NCBI RefSeq assembly: GCF_012985465.1
Contig: NZ_JAAQWN010000003.1
Span: 124,001 to 188,000 of the forward strand
Direction of reading: 5' to 3'
Length of the DNA: 64,000 bases
Source of the DNA: Pseudomonas sp. WS 5079
Lineage (GTDB): Bacteria; Pseudomonadota; Gammaproteobacteria; Pseudomonadales; Pseudomonadaceae
Part shown: one piece after another, positions 21,703 through 32,831 of the stretch
How the letters are laid out: every line of letters starts with the position of its first letter
Numbering within the stretch: position 1 is the first letter of the stretch
Program-made: the position numbers and the translations under genes
Notes under the pieces: model-generated
Database searches by the model: none
Told to the model about the DNA's origin: nothing
What the model saw: the letters and a program-made list of their open reading frames with translations, nothing else

Positions 21703-22200
21703 TCAGCTCAGGTTTTCCAGCGTCTGCGTATCCCAGCTATGGGTCTTGATAGCCAGGTAGAGCATGCCGATGGTGAGTGGCGTCTTCTCGCCGCGGCCCT
21801 TGGCGCGGTGTTTCAGGAATACATCGAATACCGGCGGATTGAAGTAACGATAAGCATCATAGTCACCCAGGTCGAGATCAAATGCCTGCTCCAGAGTCTC
21901 CATAAACTGCCTGGCGTCTGCGCCGTCGCAACCGAGGTCAAAGTTGAGCGAGGTTTTAAGGCGGATGGTCTTGTGCTTGGGCAGGCCGATTTCTTCGTGC
22001 AGCAATTGCAGGAGCTGCTGCATGACAGGGTCTTGGGGGAAGTTGGGGGCCAGATTCATGGTGGGGGCACGCGGGAGTGGGTCAGAGGGATGGTCGCCTT
22101 GCTGGCGCAGTTTGTTTCGGCTGATGAAGAGCGCCAAGCCTATCAAGATCAGGGCAAAGAAGATCGCCGACTGTAAGAAGAGCATCGGACTATGACTCAT
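21703..22200 (-). CDS. DUF1493-type membrane-anchored protein
   Basis: A 165-residue protein with one N-terminal helix (AIFFALILIGLALFI, about 11-26), a linker, then an acyl-carrier-like DUF1493 domain: MQQLLQLLHEEIGLPKHKTI, SLNFDLGCDGADARQFMETL and DLGDYDAYRYFNPP. The domain resembles the fold of acyl carrier proteins but the usual Asp-Ser-Leu attachment serine is replaced by GCDGAD, so carrier function is doubtful. The start is uncertain; MSHSPMLFLQ is preferred, MLFLQ five codons later is possible. It stands alone and converges on pckA. Confidence 0.65.
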   Translation of the reverse strand: MSHSPMLFLQSAIFFALILIGLALFISRNKLRQQGDHPSDPLPRAPTMNLAPNFPQDPVMQQLLQLLHEEIGLPKHKTIRLKTSLNFDLGCDGADARQFMETLEQAFDLDLGDYDAYRYFNPPVFDVFLKHRAKGRGEKTPLTIGMLYLAIKTHSWDTQTLENLS

Positions 22201-22537
22201 GTGTGTACACATGCATTGAGAGGCTTGATGGCTGAGCATCGCTCACGGACTTTTACCGAGCAGATGGCGAAGGCGCTAGTTTCGGTCAGGGTTGGCTGAT
22301 TCTGTAGAGGGTCAAGTGTAGGTTGGAGGAAGTTTGGGAAGCGTATGGGTCCCGGCTTGGCGATTTCCTACGGAGGCTTCCGAAGTTTGCGATTTGGCTG
22401 CGGGGCACCCTGGCGCAGGTGGGATAAAAACCACGTCACATTCTGTATAAAATCCCGGCAAAACCCCTGAATTCAGCGTATGTTTCACCGCAAAATCTTG
22501 TAGGGCGATTCCGCCCACTACTTAAAGGGAGTTAAGC
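22201..22537. other. Intergenic region between divergent genes
   Basis: A 337-bp gap with promoter-like sequence (tgtataaaat near 22446) ahead of the gene at 22538 and a gggag ribosome site just before its ATG. I see no RNA gene or strong repeat. Confidence 0.5.
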
Positions 22538-23713
22538 ATGGGTTTGCTTCGTGTCGCCTCGGCGATGTCATTGTGTGCGGTGGCGTTTTCGGTCCAGGCC
22601 GAGCAGTTGCCGATCGAGGTGCTCAGTGCGGTGGTCAAGGACCAGAAAATCGCCGACGCCGAAGTCTTGTTGCAACGCAACGGCGCACAGAATGTGGTGG
22701 GGCGCACCAATGCCCAGGGCCAAGTCACTCTCACCAGCGAAGTTGCCGATGGTGCCGACAACCTGCTGATCATCAAGAAGCCCGGCTACTCCAACCTGGT
22801 GGTCAAGTGCCCGTGCAAAGGCATGACCTATGCCATCAGCCCGGTGATGGAAAACCTCGACGGCCTGCGTGTGGTGCTGACCTGGGGGCAATCGCCTTCG
22901 GACCTCGACTCCCACATGATCTTCCCCGGCAACAACATCTACTTCAACAGCAAGACCGGCACCGATGCCGAGCTGGATGTGGATGACACCGACAGCTACG
23001 GCCCGGAAACCATCACCCTGCAGAAAAAACACTACGGCGAAAGCTACGTGTACGCCGTGCATGACTTCTCCAACCGCACCGATACCGGTTCCACGGCGCT
23101 GTCCGAAAGCCAGGCCAAGGTGTTTGTGTACATGGGCCAGTCCCTGGTCCGCACTTACTACGTGCCGACCAATCGCACCGGTAACTTGTGGACCGTGTTC
23201 CGCATGACCGGCAGCGGTGACTTCCAGGACATCAATACCTTCACCGGCGTGCTGGTCGAGGCCAAGGATGTGCTCAACGAAGTCAAACCCCTGCTCAACG
23301 ACAGCGTTGCCGTGGATGCCGTGGTGGTCAGTTCAGCGGTACAGGGTGATGCGAAAAAGCTGAACCTCAAAGGCGAAGCGGCCTACCAGGCCGGTAACCT
23401 GGACCAGGCGATCGACTACTTCCGCCAGGCAATCGAGCTGGATAATTCCTTCGGTAAAGCCTACGGCAATCTCGGCCTGGCCTATCAGAAAGCCGGAAAC
23501 ACCGCCGAGTCGATCTGGGCCAACCGCAAGGCGATTGCCCTGGCCAGCGGCCCGACAGCCGCCACCGTGCGTGCCGGGTCCTACTACAACATCGCGCGGA
23601 TCTACGAAGCGGCCGGGCAGTTTGCCGATGCGTTGCGTCACTACCAATTGGCCAAGGAACAGAAGGCCAACCCGGTGTATGACAAAGCCATTGAGCGTGT
23701 GCAAAACCGCTGA
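22538..23713 (+). CDS. Secreted DUF2135 (YfaP-like) protein with TPR repeats
   Basis: A 391-residue exported protein. A signal peptide (MGLLRVASAMSLCAVAFSVQAE) is followed by a carboxypeptidase-regulatory-like beta domain (DQKIADAEVLLQRNG, NLLIIKKPGYSNLVVKC). A DUF2135 domain comes next, with its hallmark LRVVLTWGQSPSDLDSHMIFP near residues 110-130 and an aspartate-rich stretch DAELDVDDTDSYGPET. The C-terminus has TPR motifs (KGEAAYQAGNLDQAIDYFRQ, KAYGNLGLAYQKAG, YYNIARIYEAAGQFADALRH). It looks like a periplasmic or surface scaffold. I do not recognise a defined function. Confidence 0.75.
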   Translation: MGLLRVASAMSLCAVAFSVQAEQLPIEVLSAVVKDQKIADAEVLLQRNGAQNVVGRTNAQGQVTLTSEVADGADNLLIIKKPGYSNLVVKCPCKGMTYAISPVMENLDGLRVVLTWGQSPSDLDSHMIFPGNNIYFNSKTGTDAELDVDDTDSYGPETITLQKKHYGESYVYAVHDFSNRTDTGSTALSESQAKVFVYMGQSLVRTYYVPTNRTGNLWTVFRMTGSGDFQDINTFTGVLVEAKDVLNEVKPLLNDSVAVDAVVVSSAVQGDAKKLNLKGEAAYQAGNLDQAIDYFRQAIELDNSFGKAYGNLGLAYQKAGNTAESIWANRKAIALASGPTAATVRAGSYYNIARIYEAAGQFADALRHYQLAKEQKANPVYDKAIERVQNR

Positions 23714-23738
23714 TCGAGCGGTAGCAAAGGTCTGAAAA

Positions 23739-23828
23739 TGTGGGAGCGGGCTTGCCCGCGATAGCGGTGTAACAGTCAACAGAGGTATCGACTGGGGCAC
23801 CGCCATCGCGGGCAAGCCCGCTCCCACA
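23739..23828. repeat. REPIN, tgtgggagcggg class
   Basis: Near-perfect inverted arms tgtgggagcgggcttgcccg and complement, with a 42-bp spacer, downstream of the DUF2135 gene. Confidence 0.9.
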
Positions 23829-23975
23829 TGTGTTTTGCGGTGTTCTATAGATTGTCGGTTCACCCTCGCAGCCTGTGTATCATCCTGTCTCTCTTTTCCT
23901 CGCGACCTTTTTCGATCCGCTGAAAATACCGGGCTATGTTTTAGGCCTGTTCAGCGGTCAATGGAGTGACAGCTC

Positions 23976-25913
23976 ATGCACGACACCCTCCAACAGGTCT
24001 TTGGTTATCCACAGTTTCGTCCTGGCCAGGAGGCGGCTGTCAGCGCCGTGCTGGCCGGTCGTTCGGCGGCGGCGATCTTTCCCACAGGTTCCGGCAAATC
24101 CCTCTGTTACCAGCTCTCAGCCGTGCTGCTGCCGCACCTGACACTGGTGGTGTCGCCACTGTTGGCGTTGATGCAGGACCAACTGGGCTTTTTGCAGCGT
24201 CATGGTATTTCGGCCGGCAGCATCGATTCGACGCAAAGTCGTGATCAGGCCAATGACGTAATGGCCCGCGCTCGCTCCGGCGAGCTGAAGATCCTGATGA
24301 TTTCCGTAGAACGCCTGAAGAACGAGCGCTTTCGCAACTTTTTGCAAAGCGTTTCGATTTCATTATTGGTGGTGGATGAGGCGCACTGTATTTCCGAATG
24401 GGGCCATAATTTCCGCCCGGACTACCTCAAGCTCCCCGACTACCAGCGCCAGTTCAAGATTCCCCAGGCGCTGCTGTTGACCGCCACCGCCACACCCAAG
24501 GTGATTGCGGACATGCAGGCCAAGTTCGCCATCGCCCCCGCAGACGTGATCACCACCGGTTTCTATCGACCCAACCTCAACCTGCTGGTGGAACCGGTCA
24601 GCGGCGCAGACAAACGCCGGCGCCTGGTGGAGTGGATGGGCGAGCGGGCCAACCAGCCGAGCATCGTCTACGTCACTTTGCAGAAAACCGCCGAGCAGAT
24701 CGCCGAGCATCTGAATCGCCATGGCATCCAGGCCGAGGCCTATCACGCAGGTTTGCCCCACGATAAGCGCGAGGGCATCCAGCATCGGTTCATGGGCGGC
24801 CAGTCCAATTGCATCGTCGCCACCATTGCCTTTGGCATGGGTATCGACAAGAGCGATATCCGCAACGTTGTGCATTTCGACCTGCCCAAATCCATCGAGA
24901 ACTACAGCCAGGAAATCGGCCGGGCCGGGCGCGATGGCCAGCCTTCCGAGTGCCTGGTGCTGGCCAACCGCGACAGCCTTAATGTGCTGGAGAACTTTGT
25001 GTACGGCGATACGCCGGAGCAGGAAGGCATTCGGTTGGTGCTGGAAGAACTGCTGGCGGCCGCTGATGACGGGCAATGGGAGTTTCTGCTGAGGTCATTG
25101 GCAGAGCTGAGCAACATCCGCGAGCTACCCCTCAAGACCTTGCTGGTGCAATTGGAACTCAAGGGGGTCATTGCACCGCGCTATGCGTTTTATGCCGAGT
25201 ATCGCTTCAAGTACCTGGTGGAGCCGGAGGTGTTGCTGGCGCGTTTTTCCGGGGAGCGGCAGCAGTTTGTCGCCGCGATCATCCATGTGTGCAAACGGGC
25301 CAGGAGCTGGGCCACCGTGGATTTCGACGCGCTTTATCAACAGCACCAGGCCGAGCGTGGCCGGGTGGTCAAGGCGCTGGACTATTTCCAGGAACAGGGC
25401 CTGATCGAGTTGGAAAGCAAGCAGATGACCGAAGTCTACAGCCTGCTCGATAGCGGGTTTGACCCCCAGGCCTTGAGCGAAGAGTTATACACAGGCTTCA
25501 AGCAGCACGAAGCCACGGAAGTGGCGCGCATCCATGGGATGCTGGCGTTGTTTGCCAGCGAACGCTGCCTGGGCTATCGGTTGGCGGAGTACTTTGGCGA
25601 TGCCGAGGCGCCGCGCCAGTGCGGGCATTGTTCGGTGTGTCATGGCCAAGTCGCCCATCTGCCGGCACCACCGGGGCTGGCACCGCTTGTGGATAAAAAT
25701 TTCCAGGGGCTGTGCGGGGATTTTATCCACAGGCATCATCAGCACACCGGCAGCCTGCCAGGGGCGGAACGCCTGACGCGGTTTCTATGCGGGATCAGCG
25801 TGCCGCTGTTTACCAAGCTCAAGGCCCGGGGGATTCCAGGATCTGGCGTGCTGGAAGAATATCCGTATGCCCAGGTGCGGGATTGGGCCGAGACCCATCT
25901 GAGCGACCTGTAA
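23976..25913 (+). CDS. RecQ-family ATP-dependent DNA helicase, variant C-terminus
   Basis: A 645-residue superfamily-2 helicase. Motif 0/Q (GYPQFRPGQEAAV), Walker A PTGSGKS (36-42), DEAH (134-137), the aromatic-rich loop after it (CISEWGHNFRPDY), motif V IVATIAFGMGIDKSDIR and motif VI SQEIGRAGRDG are all present. A zinc site with RecQ spacing (Cys531, Cys549, Cys552, Cys555) lies about 200 residues after the helicase core instead of directly behind it. The intervening part looks like winged-helix units. No HRDC domain is evident. So it is probably not the housekeeping RecQ but a paralogue. The thioesterase downstream is 23 bp away. Confidence 0.88.
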   Translation: MHDTLQQVFGYPQFRPGQEAAVSAVLAGRSAAAIFPTGSGKSLCYQLSAVLLPHLTLVVSPLLALMQDQLGFLQRHGISAGSIDSTQSRDQANDVMARARSGELKILMISVERLKNERFRNFLQSVSISLLVVDEAHCISEWGHNFRPDYLKLPDYQRQFKIPQALLLTATATPKVIADMQAKFAIAPADVITTGFYRPNLNLLVEPVSGADKRRRLVEWMGERANQPSIVYVTLQKTAEQIAEHLNRHGIQAEAYHAGLPHDKREGIQHRFMGGQSNCIVATIAFGMGIDKSDIRNVVHFDLPKSIENYSQEIGRAGRDGQPSECLVLANRDSLNVLENFVYGDTPEQEGIRLVLEELLAAADDGQWEFLLRSLAELSNIRELPLKTLLVQLELKGVIAPRYAFYAEYRFKYLVEPEVLLARFSGERQQFVAAIIHVCKRARSWATVDFDALYQQHQAERGRVVKALDYFQEQGLIELESKQMTEVYSLLDSGFDPQALSEELYTGFKQHEATEVARIHGMLALFASERCLGYRLAEYFGDAEAPRQCGHCSVCHGQVAHLPAPPGLAPLVDKNFQGLCGDFIHRHHQHTGSLPGAERLTRFLCGISVPLFTKLKARGIPGSGVLEEYPYAQVRDWAETHLSDL

Positions 25914-25936
25914 ATTCACTTCAGCGAGACTTGTCC

Positions 25937-26368
25937 ATGCCTGACTCAATGCCGCAGCGTGCCGATTACCGTCACTTCCAACCGATCATTACGCGCTGGC
26001 ACGACAATGACGTGTATGGGCATGTGAATAACGTCACCTACTACAGCTTTTTCGACACGGCGGTGAACACCTACCTGATCGAACAGGGCGGGCTGGATAT
26101 CCATGACGGCGAAGTGGTGGGGTTTGTGGTGAGTTCGGCGTGCGACTACTTTGCCTCGATTGCCTTTCCCGACCGTATCGATATCGGCCTGCGGGTGGGC
26201 AAGTTGGGCAACAGTTCAGTGCAGTACGAGTTGGCGGTGTTCAAGGCCGGCGAGGATGAGGCCTGTGCGGCGGGGCGGTTTGTGCATGTGTTTGTGGACC
26301 GGGCGACGAACCAGCCGGTGACGATTCCACAGGTACTGCGCGAAGCACTGCAACACCTGGCGGTCTGA
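25937..26368 (+). CDS. YbgC/FadM-type acyl-CoA thioesterase
   Basis: A 143-residue hotdog protein. The motif ITRWHDNDVYGHVNNVTYYSFFDTAVN carries the catalytic-type aspartate (DNDVYGHVNN) of the 4-hydroxybenzoyl-CoA thioesterase class. It starts 23 bp after the RecQ-like gene and probably shares its transcript, although its function seems unrelated. Its substrate is unknown. The preceding AGCGAG is a weak ribosome site. Confidence 0.8.
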   Translation: MPDSMPQRADYRHFQPIITRWHDNDVYGHVNNVTYYSFFDTAVNTYLIEQGGLDIHDGEVVGFVVSSACDYFASIAFPDRIDIGLRVGKLGNSSVQYELAVFKAGEDEACAAGRFVHVFVDRATNQPVTIPQVLREALQHLAV

Positions 26369-26397
26369 CTGCGGCCTGCGAAACAATGAAGAACTAA

Positions 26398-26487
26398 TGT
26401 GGGAGCCGGGCTTGCCCGCGATAGCGCAGTGTCAGGCCACCTATTGGTTGCTGGCATTGCGCTATCGCCGGCAAGCCAGCTCCCACA
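26398..26487. repeat. REPIN with imperfect arms
   Basis: Left arm tgtgggagccgggcttgccc and right arm gccggcaagccagctcccaca, between converging thioesterase and glycine-zipper genes. The arms mix features of two REP subfamilies. Confidence 0.85.
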
Positions 26488-26502
26488 TTGAGTTTGCTGT
26501 GT

Positions 26503-26982
26503 TCACCGGTGACGGTAGTGATGCTTGTTCTTGCGATGGCCATAAGCATGCCCACGGCCACGATGATCATCACGGTCATAGCGACGGTTATCACGCCCGC
26601 GATCGCGGCGGTCGTCGTCATCGCTCTTGTTGCCCATATAGTTACCCAGTGCGCCGCCGGCGCCACCGCCTGCTGCTGCGCCGATCAAGCTGCCGGTGCT
26701 ACCGCCGACACTGCGCCCGACCACGTTGCCGCCCGCTGCGCCCAGTGCACCGCCAATGGCTGCTTCGCCACGGCTGCGTTTGTCTGCGCCTACTGCGCTA
26801 CCGCCAGCGCCGCCCAGGGCTGCACCAATGGCCGAACCGGTATTGCCGCCGATCTGCTGGCCGACGACAGAACCTAAAACCCCGCCCAATGCGCCGCCTA
26901 CACCGGCTTCGGTGGTGCCACCGGCCATGGCTGCGCCACTGACCAGGCCAAGGGACAACAAGAGAATCGAGGAGAACTTCAT
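26503..26982 (-). CDS. Glycine-zipper outer-membrane-type protein
   Basis: A 159-residue exported protein: signal peptide MKFSSILLLSLGLVSGAAMA, then about 95 residues of Gly/Ala-rich GxxxG repeats (GGALGGVLGSVVGQQIGG and similar), typical of glycine-zipper two-transmembrane proteins. The tail is rich in Asp, Arg and His (DDDDRRDRGRDNRR, HRKNKHHYRHR) and could bind metal or polyanions. The role is unknown; homologues are envelope proteins, some stress-induced. Confidence 0.8.
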   Translation of the reverse strand: MKFSSILLLSLGLVSGAAMAGGTTEAGVGGALGGVLGSVVGQQIGGNTGSAIGAALGGAGGSAVGADKRSRGEAAIGGALGAAGGNVVGRSVGGSTGSLIGAAAGGGAGGALGNYMGNKSDDDDRRDRGRDNRRYDRDDHRGRGHAYGHRKNKHHYRHR

Positions 26983-27171
26983 AGGTGAACCTCAAGGGGA
27001 TGACGGCGCGATCCTGAGGTTGTCGGAATATTCTTACAATCGAATTCCGACCAGTGGTGCAGGTTGTATACAATTAGCTAAGTTACTGTTTTATCTAGGG
27101 AACTTAAGTCGTTTTTGCCGGTCTTTAGTTACTTCGCAACGGCCGCTTTTATACAAAAGCGGCCTTTTTTG
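26983..27171 (+). ncRNA. Possible small RNA ending in an orphan terminator
   Basis: A hairpin with stem ggccgctttt / aaaagcggcc followed by tttttt lies at 27140-27171 and works on the plus strand. No plus-strand gene ends there: both neighbours are on the minus strand. It therefore either ends a small RNA started in the AT-rich stretch 27020-27110, or is fortuitous. No clear sigma-70 promoter is visible, so the 5' end given is only the limit of the gap. Confidence 0.3.
27140..27171 (+). terminator. Rho-independent terminator in the glycine-zipper / YdeP gap
   Basis: The 10-bp stem ggccgctttt with loop atac ends in a T-run on the plus strand. On the minus strand no T-run follows, so it does not look like the terminator of the YdeP-type gene. 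Confidence 0.75.
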
Positions 27172-27205
27172 TGCCCGTGAAGATCGTTCCCAGCCATGGA
27201 GACGA

Positions 27206-29550
<2,345 letters not shown>

Positions 29551-29554
<4 letters not shown>

Positions 29555-30393
29555 GGCTGGTACTCCATCGCAGGGCTGTAGACCCGCGGCGCGCTTTTTT
29601 GCGGCAGGTGGATGAGATTGAGGTTATGCCGGCGCGCCCATTGCAGGGCCAGGCCGGTGGGCGATGACAGGCTGACCAGGGTCTGGATGCCTGCGCGCAG
29701 GACTTTCTGGATCAATTCGAGACTGCAACGGCTGGTGACAATTGCCACGCCGCCTGCGGTCGGGATGCGCTGGCGGACCAGGGCGCCGATCAGTTTGTCG
29801 AGGGCGTTATGGCGGCCGATATCTTCGCGGCCCAGCAGCAGTTCGCCCTGGTTATCCATGAACACCGCCGCATGCACCGCGCCGCTGTACTGGCCCAGCG
29901 GCTGAAAGGCACTGATGCGCTGGCGCAAGCCCTCCAGCCAGGCAGCAGGCGGCAGCGGTGCGCCCGACAGCACCTGAAGGTCCGGCAGCGCCTGCTCCAG
30001 GGCTTGCACGCCACACAGGCCGCAGCCGCTGGTGCCGGCCAGTTGCCGGCGCTGTTGCTTGAGGTTCCAGAAGGCGCGGCTGCAGATCTGCACCTGGGCG
30101 TACTGGGCCGAGCCTGCACCGCTCAGTTGCAGGTCATAGATATCGCTGATGTCGCTGATGATGCCGCTGCCCAGGCTGAAGCCGACGATAAAGTCTTCAA
30201 GATCGGTGGGCGTCACCAGCATTACCGCCTGGTTGATGTCGTTATAGGCAATCGCCAACGCGACTTCCTCGGCCAGCGCGGTGCTGGCCGATTCCGTATG
30301 GTCGAGGTTGCAGTATTGATAACTCTGGCTGGCGGCAGGCGCGGGCGTTGTCAGGGCGGGCGCCGCGCATGCTGGGCGCTGGGCGTTCATCAA
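29551..30393 (-). CDS. fdhD: Formate dehydrogenase accessory sulfurtransferase FdhD
   Basis: Transfers sulfur from IscS to the molybdenum cofactor of formate dehydrogenase-type enzymes; 280 residues. The catalytic cysteine pair is in GTSGCGLCGVQ around residue 143. The conserved GREDIGRHNALDKLIG and TSRCSLELIQKV segments are present. It lies upstream of the YdeP-type gene and overlaps it by 4 bp, which shows the oxidoreductase is its client. The N-terminal 30 residues are Ala/Pro-rich and not conserved-looking. Confidence 0.92.
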
Positions 30394-30505
30394 GTCTAGT
30401 CACCGGCGAAGTGTTCAGAGTGAAGACTAGGCGCGACAAAGGGTCGCGTCTAATCGTCAGTACTGATCTACCGATAGATGACGTCGATCAAGGCTTTGCC
30501 AGCGA

Positions 30506-31375
30506 TTACTGATAAAGCGCGAAACACGCCTCGGCCAACGCCGAGCGCGGCGCGCTGCGGCGCATGATCAGCCCCAGCTTGGCCAGGGTTTGCGCGTTTT
30601 CGATGGGTTGCAGGCGCAGGTGTTCGGTCAGCGCGTCGAGGCCGCCATCCAGCGGCATCACCGCACAACACAGGCCGCCGTGCACGGCCTGCAGCAACTG
30701 ATGGACGGCATCGGTTTGCAGCAGAGGTCGCGGCGTCAGGCCCCGGCTGTGGAAGTTATGGTCGATGGACTGGCGAAAGTGCATGCCACTGGTGAGCATG
30801 CCCAGGGGCAGTTCGATCAGCGCCTCCCAGCTCAGGGGCTTTTCGCCGAAGCTGAAGAAGCGTTGGTCGTACAGCAGGCCCATGCGGGTTTCTTCCAGGG
30901 CCAGGGAGTCAAAGCGCTCGGCGTCCAGGCGCTCGAGGTAGGACACGCCCAGGTCCAACCGATTGCTCGCCAGTTGTTCGAGGATTTGTTCGGAACTCAA
31001 CGCTGATAACTCAAATCGCAGGCTGGGGTGTTGCTTGTGCAGTTGTTGCATCAAGGCCAGCGGATCAAAGCTCGACAGCGGCACCACGCCCAGGCGCAGT
31101 GTCCCCACCAGGTTGCCCCGGCAGGCGGCGGCTTCGGCCTGCAGGCCGTCGTAGGCTGCCAGCACCGTCCGCGCCCAGGCCAGCACCCGCTCGCCGGGGG
31201 CGGTAAAGCCCTCGAAACGCTGGCCGCGGTTGACCAGCGGCAGCTCCAGCTCTTCTTCCAGGCTGCGCAGGCGCATCGACAGGGTCGGCTGGGTAATGTG
31301 GCAGCGCGCGGCTGCCTGGCCGAAGTGACGGGTTTCGTCGAGGGCGATGAGGAATTTCAGCTGTTTGATGTCCAT
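30506..31375 (-). CDS. LysR-family regulator of the fdhD-oxidoreductase pair (predicted)
   Basis: A 289-residue LysR-type transcription factor. The N-terminal winged helix is KQLKFLIALDETRHFGQAAARCHITQPTLSMRLRSLEEEL, followed by a periplasmic-binding-protein-like effector domain (VGTLRLGVVPLSSFDPLAL). It reads in the same direction as fdhD, 112 bp upstream, so it may head the cluster. It has no cysteines in the OxyR positions, so an OxyR-type redox switch is unlikely. The ligand is unknown. Confidence 0.85.
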   Translation of the reverse strand: MDIKQLKFLIALDETRHFGQAAARCHITQPTLSMRLRSLEEELELPLVNRGQRFEGFTAPGERVLAWARTVLAAYDGLQAEAAACRGNLVGTLRLGVVPLSSFDPLALMQQLHKQHPSLRFELSALSSEQILEQLASNRLDLGVSYLERLDAERFDSLALEETRMGLLYDQRFFSFGEKPLSWEALIELPLGMLTSGMHFRQSIDHNFHSRGLTPRPLLQTDAVHQLLQAVHGGLCCAVMPLDGGLDALTEHLRLQPIENAQTLAKLGLIMRRSAPRSALAEACFALYQ

Positions 31376-31509
31376 CTTCGCTCCGGGGCTCTTATTCCAA
31401 TAGCGGGGGGATTCTAGCGCGTTTGCGTCATTGGTCGGGCTGGAACCAAGGTCTGTAAGACTGGTCTAGTCTTTGGCATCTGGAAACCTAATCCCAAGGA
31501 GAGCGCACT

Positions 31510-31950
31510 ATGAGTCTTTTTAGCTTTATCAAAGAAGCCGGCGAGAAAATCGTTGATCTGTTGACGCCGGGTAATGCGAACGCGAGTGAACAGTTGAAGG
31601 ATCACGTTGCCAAGGTCGGCCTGGGTAACCCGAATGTGCAGACCACGGTGGATGGCGACAAGGTGACGGTGACCGGTGAAGTCGCCACCCAGGAGGAGAA
31701 AGAGAAGATTCTGCTGGCGCTGGGCAATATTGCTGGCGTGGCTACCGTGGAAGATAAAATCACCGTGTCGGGCCCTGTTGTTGCGGCTGCCCGCTTTGTC
31801 GTGGTGAAAAAGGGCGACACTTTGAGCGCGATCGCCAAAATTGAGTACGGCGACGCCAACAAGTACAACAAAATCTTCGAGGCCAACAAGCCGCTGTTGT
31901 CGCACCCGGACAAAATCTACCCAGGGCAGACGCTGCGTATTCCTGAGTAA
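31510..31950 (+). CDS. kbp: BON-LysM potassium-binding-type protein
   Basis: A 146-residue protein with a BON domain (DHVAKVGLGNPNVQTTVDGDKVTVTGEV) and a C-terminal LysM domain (VKKGDTLSAIAKIEYGDANKYNKIFEANKP). This architecture is that of E. coli YgaU/Kbp, a cytoplasmic potassium sensor. There is no signal peptide. AAGGAGAG lies before the ATG. Pseudomonas annotations often name it lysM. A REPIN follows the stop. Confidence 0.88.
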   Translation: MSLFSFIKEAGEKIVDLLTPGNANASEQLKDHVAKVGLGNPNVQTTVDGDKVTVTGEVATQEEKEKILLALGNIAGVATVEDKITVSGPVVAAARFVVVKKGDTLSAIAKIEYGDANKYNKIFEANKPLLSHPDKIYPGQTLRIPE

Positions 31951-31970
31951 TACCCAAGGCAACTAAATAA

Positions 31971-32059
31971 TGTGGGAGCGGGCTTGCCCGCGATTGCGGT
32001 GTGTCAGTCAGCAGATCTAGCTCTGACCCACCGCAATCGCGGGCAAGCCCGCTCCCACA
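31971..32059. repeat. REPIN, tgtgggagcggg class
   Basis: Near-perfect inverted arms with a spacer of about 40 bp between the converging kbp and yrfG genes. Outer arm bases tgtgggagcgggcttgcccg match the copies at 2651 and 23739. Confidence 0.9.
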
Positions 32060-32077
32060 GGGGTGTTACATATAGTT

Positions 32078-32740
32078 TTAGAGCCCGACAATCAATTCCC
32101 GGTAATCCCCGACCGCATCGAACTCCGCCGTATCCTTGGGCCCTTTGCGGCTGTCCGGCTGTTTGACCGCCAGCAAATGCCCCACCCCGAAATCCCGCGC
32201 ACTGCGCAGAATCGGCAAGGTGTCGTCGATAAACAGGCTGCGCGCCGGGTCAAAATCGATATCCGCTTGCAGGGCGTCCCAGAACTGCGGGTTTTCCTTG
32301 GCAAAACCATAGTCGTGGGAGCTGATCAGCCGCTCGAAATACGGCGCCAGCTCAATGCGTTCCAGCTTCAGCGACAGCGAGTCGCGGTGGGCGTTGGTGA
32401 TCAGGATCACGCGCTTGCCAGCCTGTTTGATCGCCGCCAGAAAGGTATCGGCGTCCGGTCGCAGGGCGATCAGGTGGGCGGTTTCCAGCTTGAGTTCGCG
32501 CACCGGGATCTGCAGTTCGGCGCTCCAGAAATCCAGGCAATACCATTGCAACTGGCCAGCGTTACGCTCGAACAGCGGCTGCAACTCCATCTCGGCCATG
32601 GCCTGGCTCACCCCGTGCAGTTCGGCATAGCGCCGGGGCAGGTGTTCCATCCAGAAGTGGTTGTCGAAATGCAGGTCGAGCAAGGTGCCGTCCATGTCCA
32701 GCAAGACGGTATCGATATCAGACCAGGGCAGTGGCGGCAT
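32078..32740 (-). CDS. yrfG: GMP/IMP nucleotidase YrfG
   Basis: HAD-superfamily phosphatase, 220 residues, that dephosphorylates purine nucleotides. Motif I is LLDMDGTLLDL (Asp15 nucleophile, Asp17 acid/base), motif II LITNAHRD, and motif III/IV the SRSFIDD-like SLFIDDTLP. The first half is an alpha-helical cap. It diverges from nudE across 91 bp; nudE and yrfG are near neighbours in E. coli too. Confidence 0.9.
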   Translation of the reverse strand: MPPLPWSDIDTVLLDMDGTLLDLHFDNHFWMEHLPRRYAELHGVSQAMAEMELQPLFERNAGQLQWYCLDFWSAELQIPVRELKLETAHLIALRPDADTFLAAIKQAGKRVILITNAHRDSLSLKLERIELAPYFERLISSHDYGFAKENPQFWDALQADIDFDPARSLFIDDTLPILRSARDFGVGHLLAVKQPDSRKGPKDTAEFDAVGDYRELIVGL

Positions 32741-32831
32741 GGTGGGCTCTCAAGCAGGTAAGTAAATACATCCGACACAGACAATCGGAAAAGCCACGGT
32801 ATAGTAACCCGATCACGCCAAGGAGCCCTTT

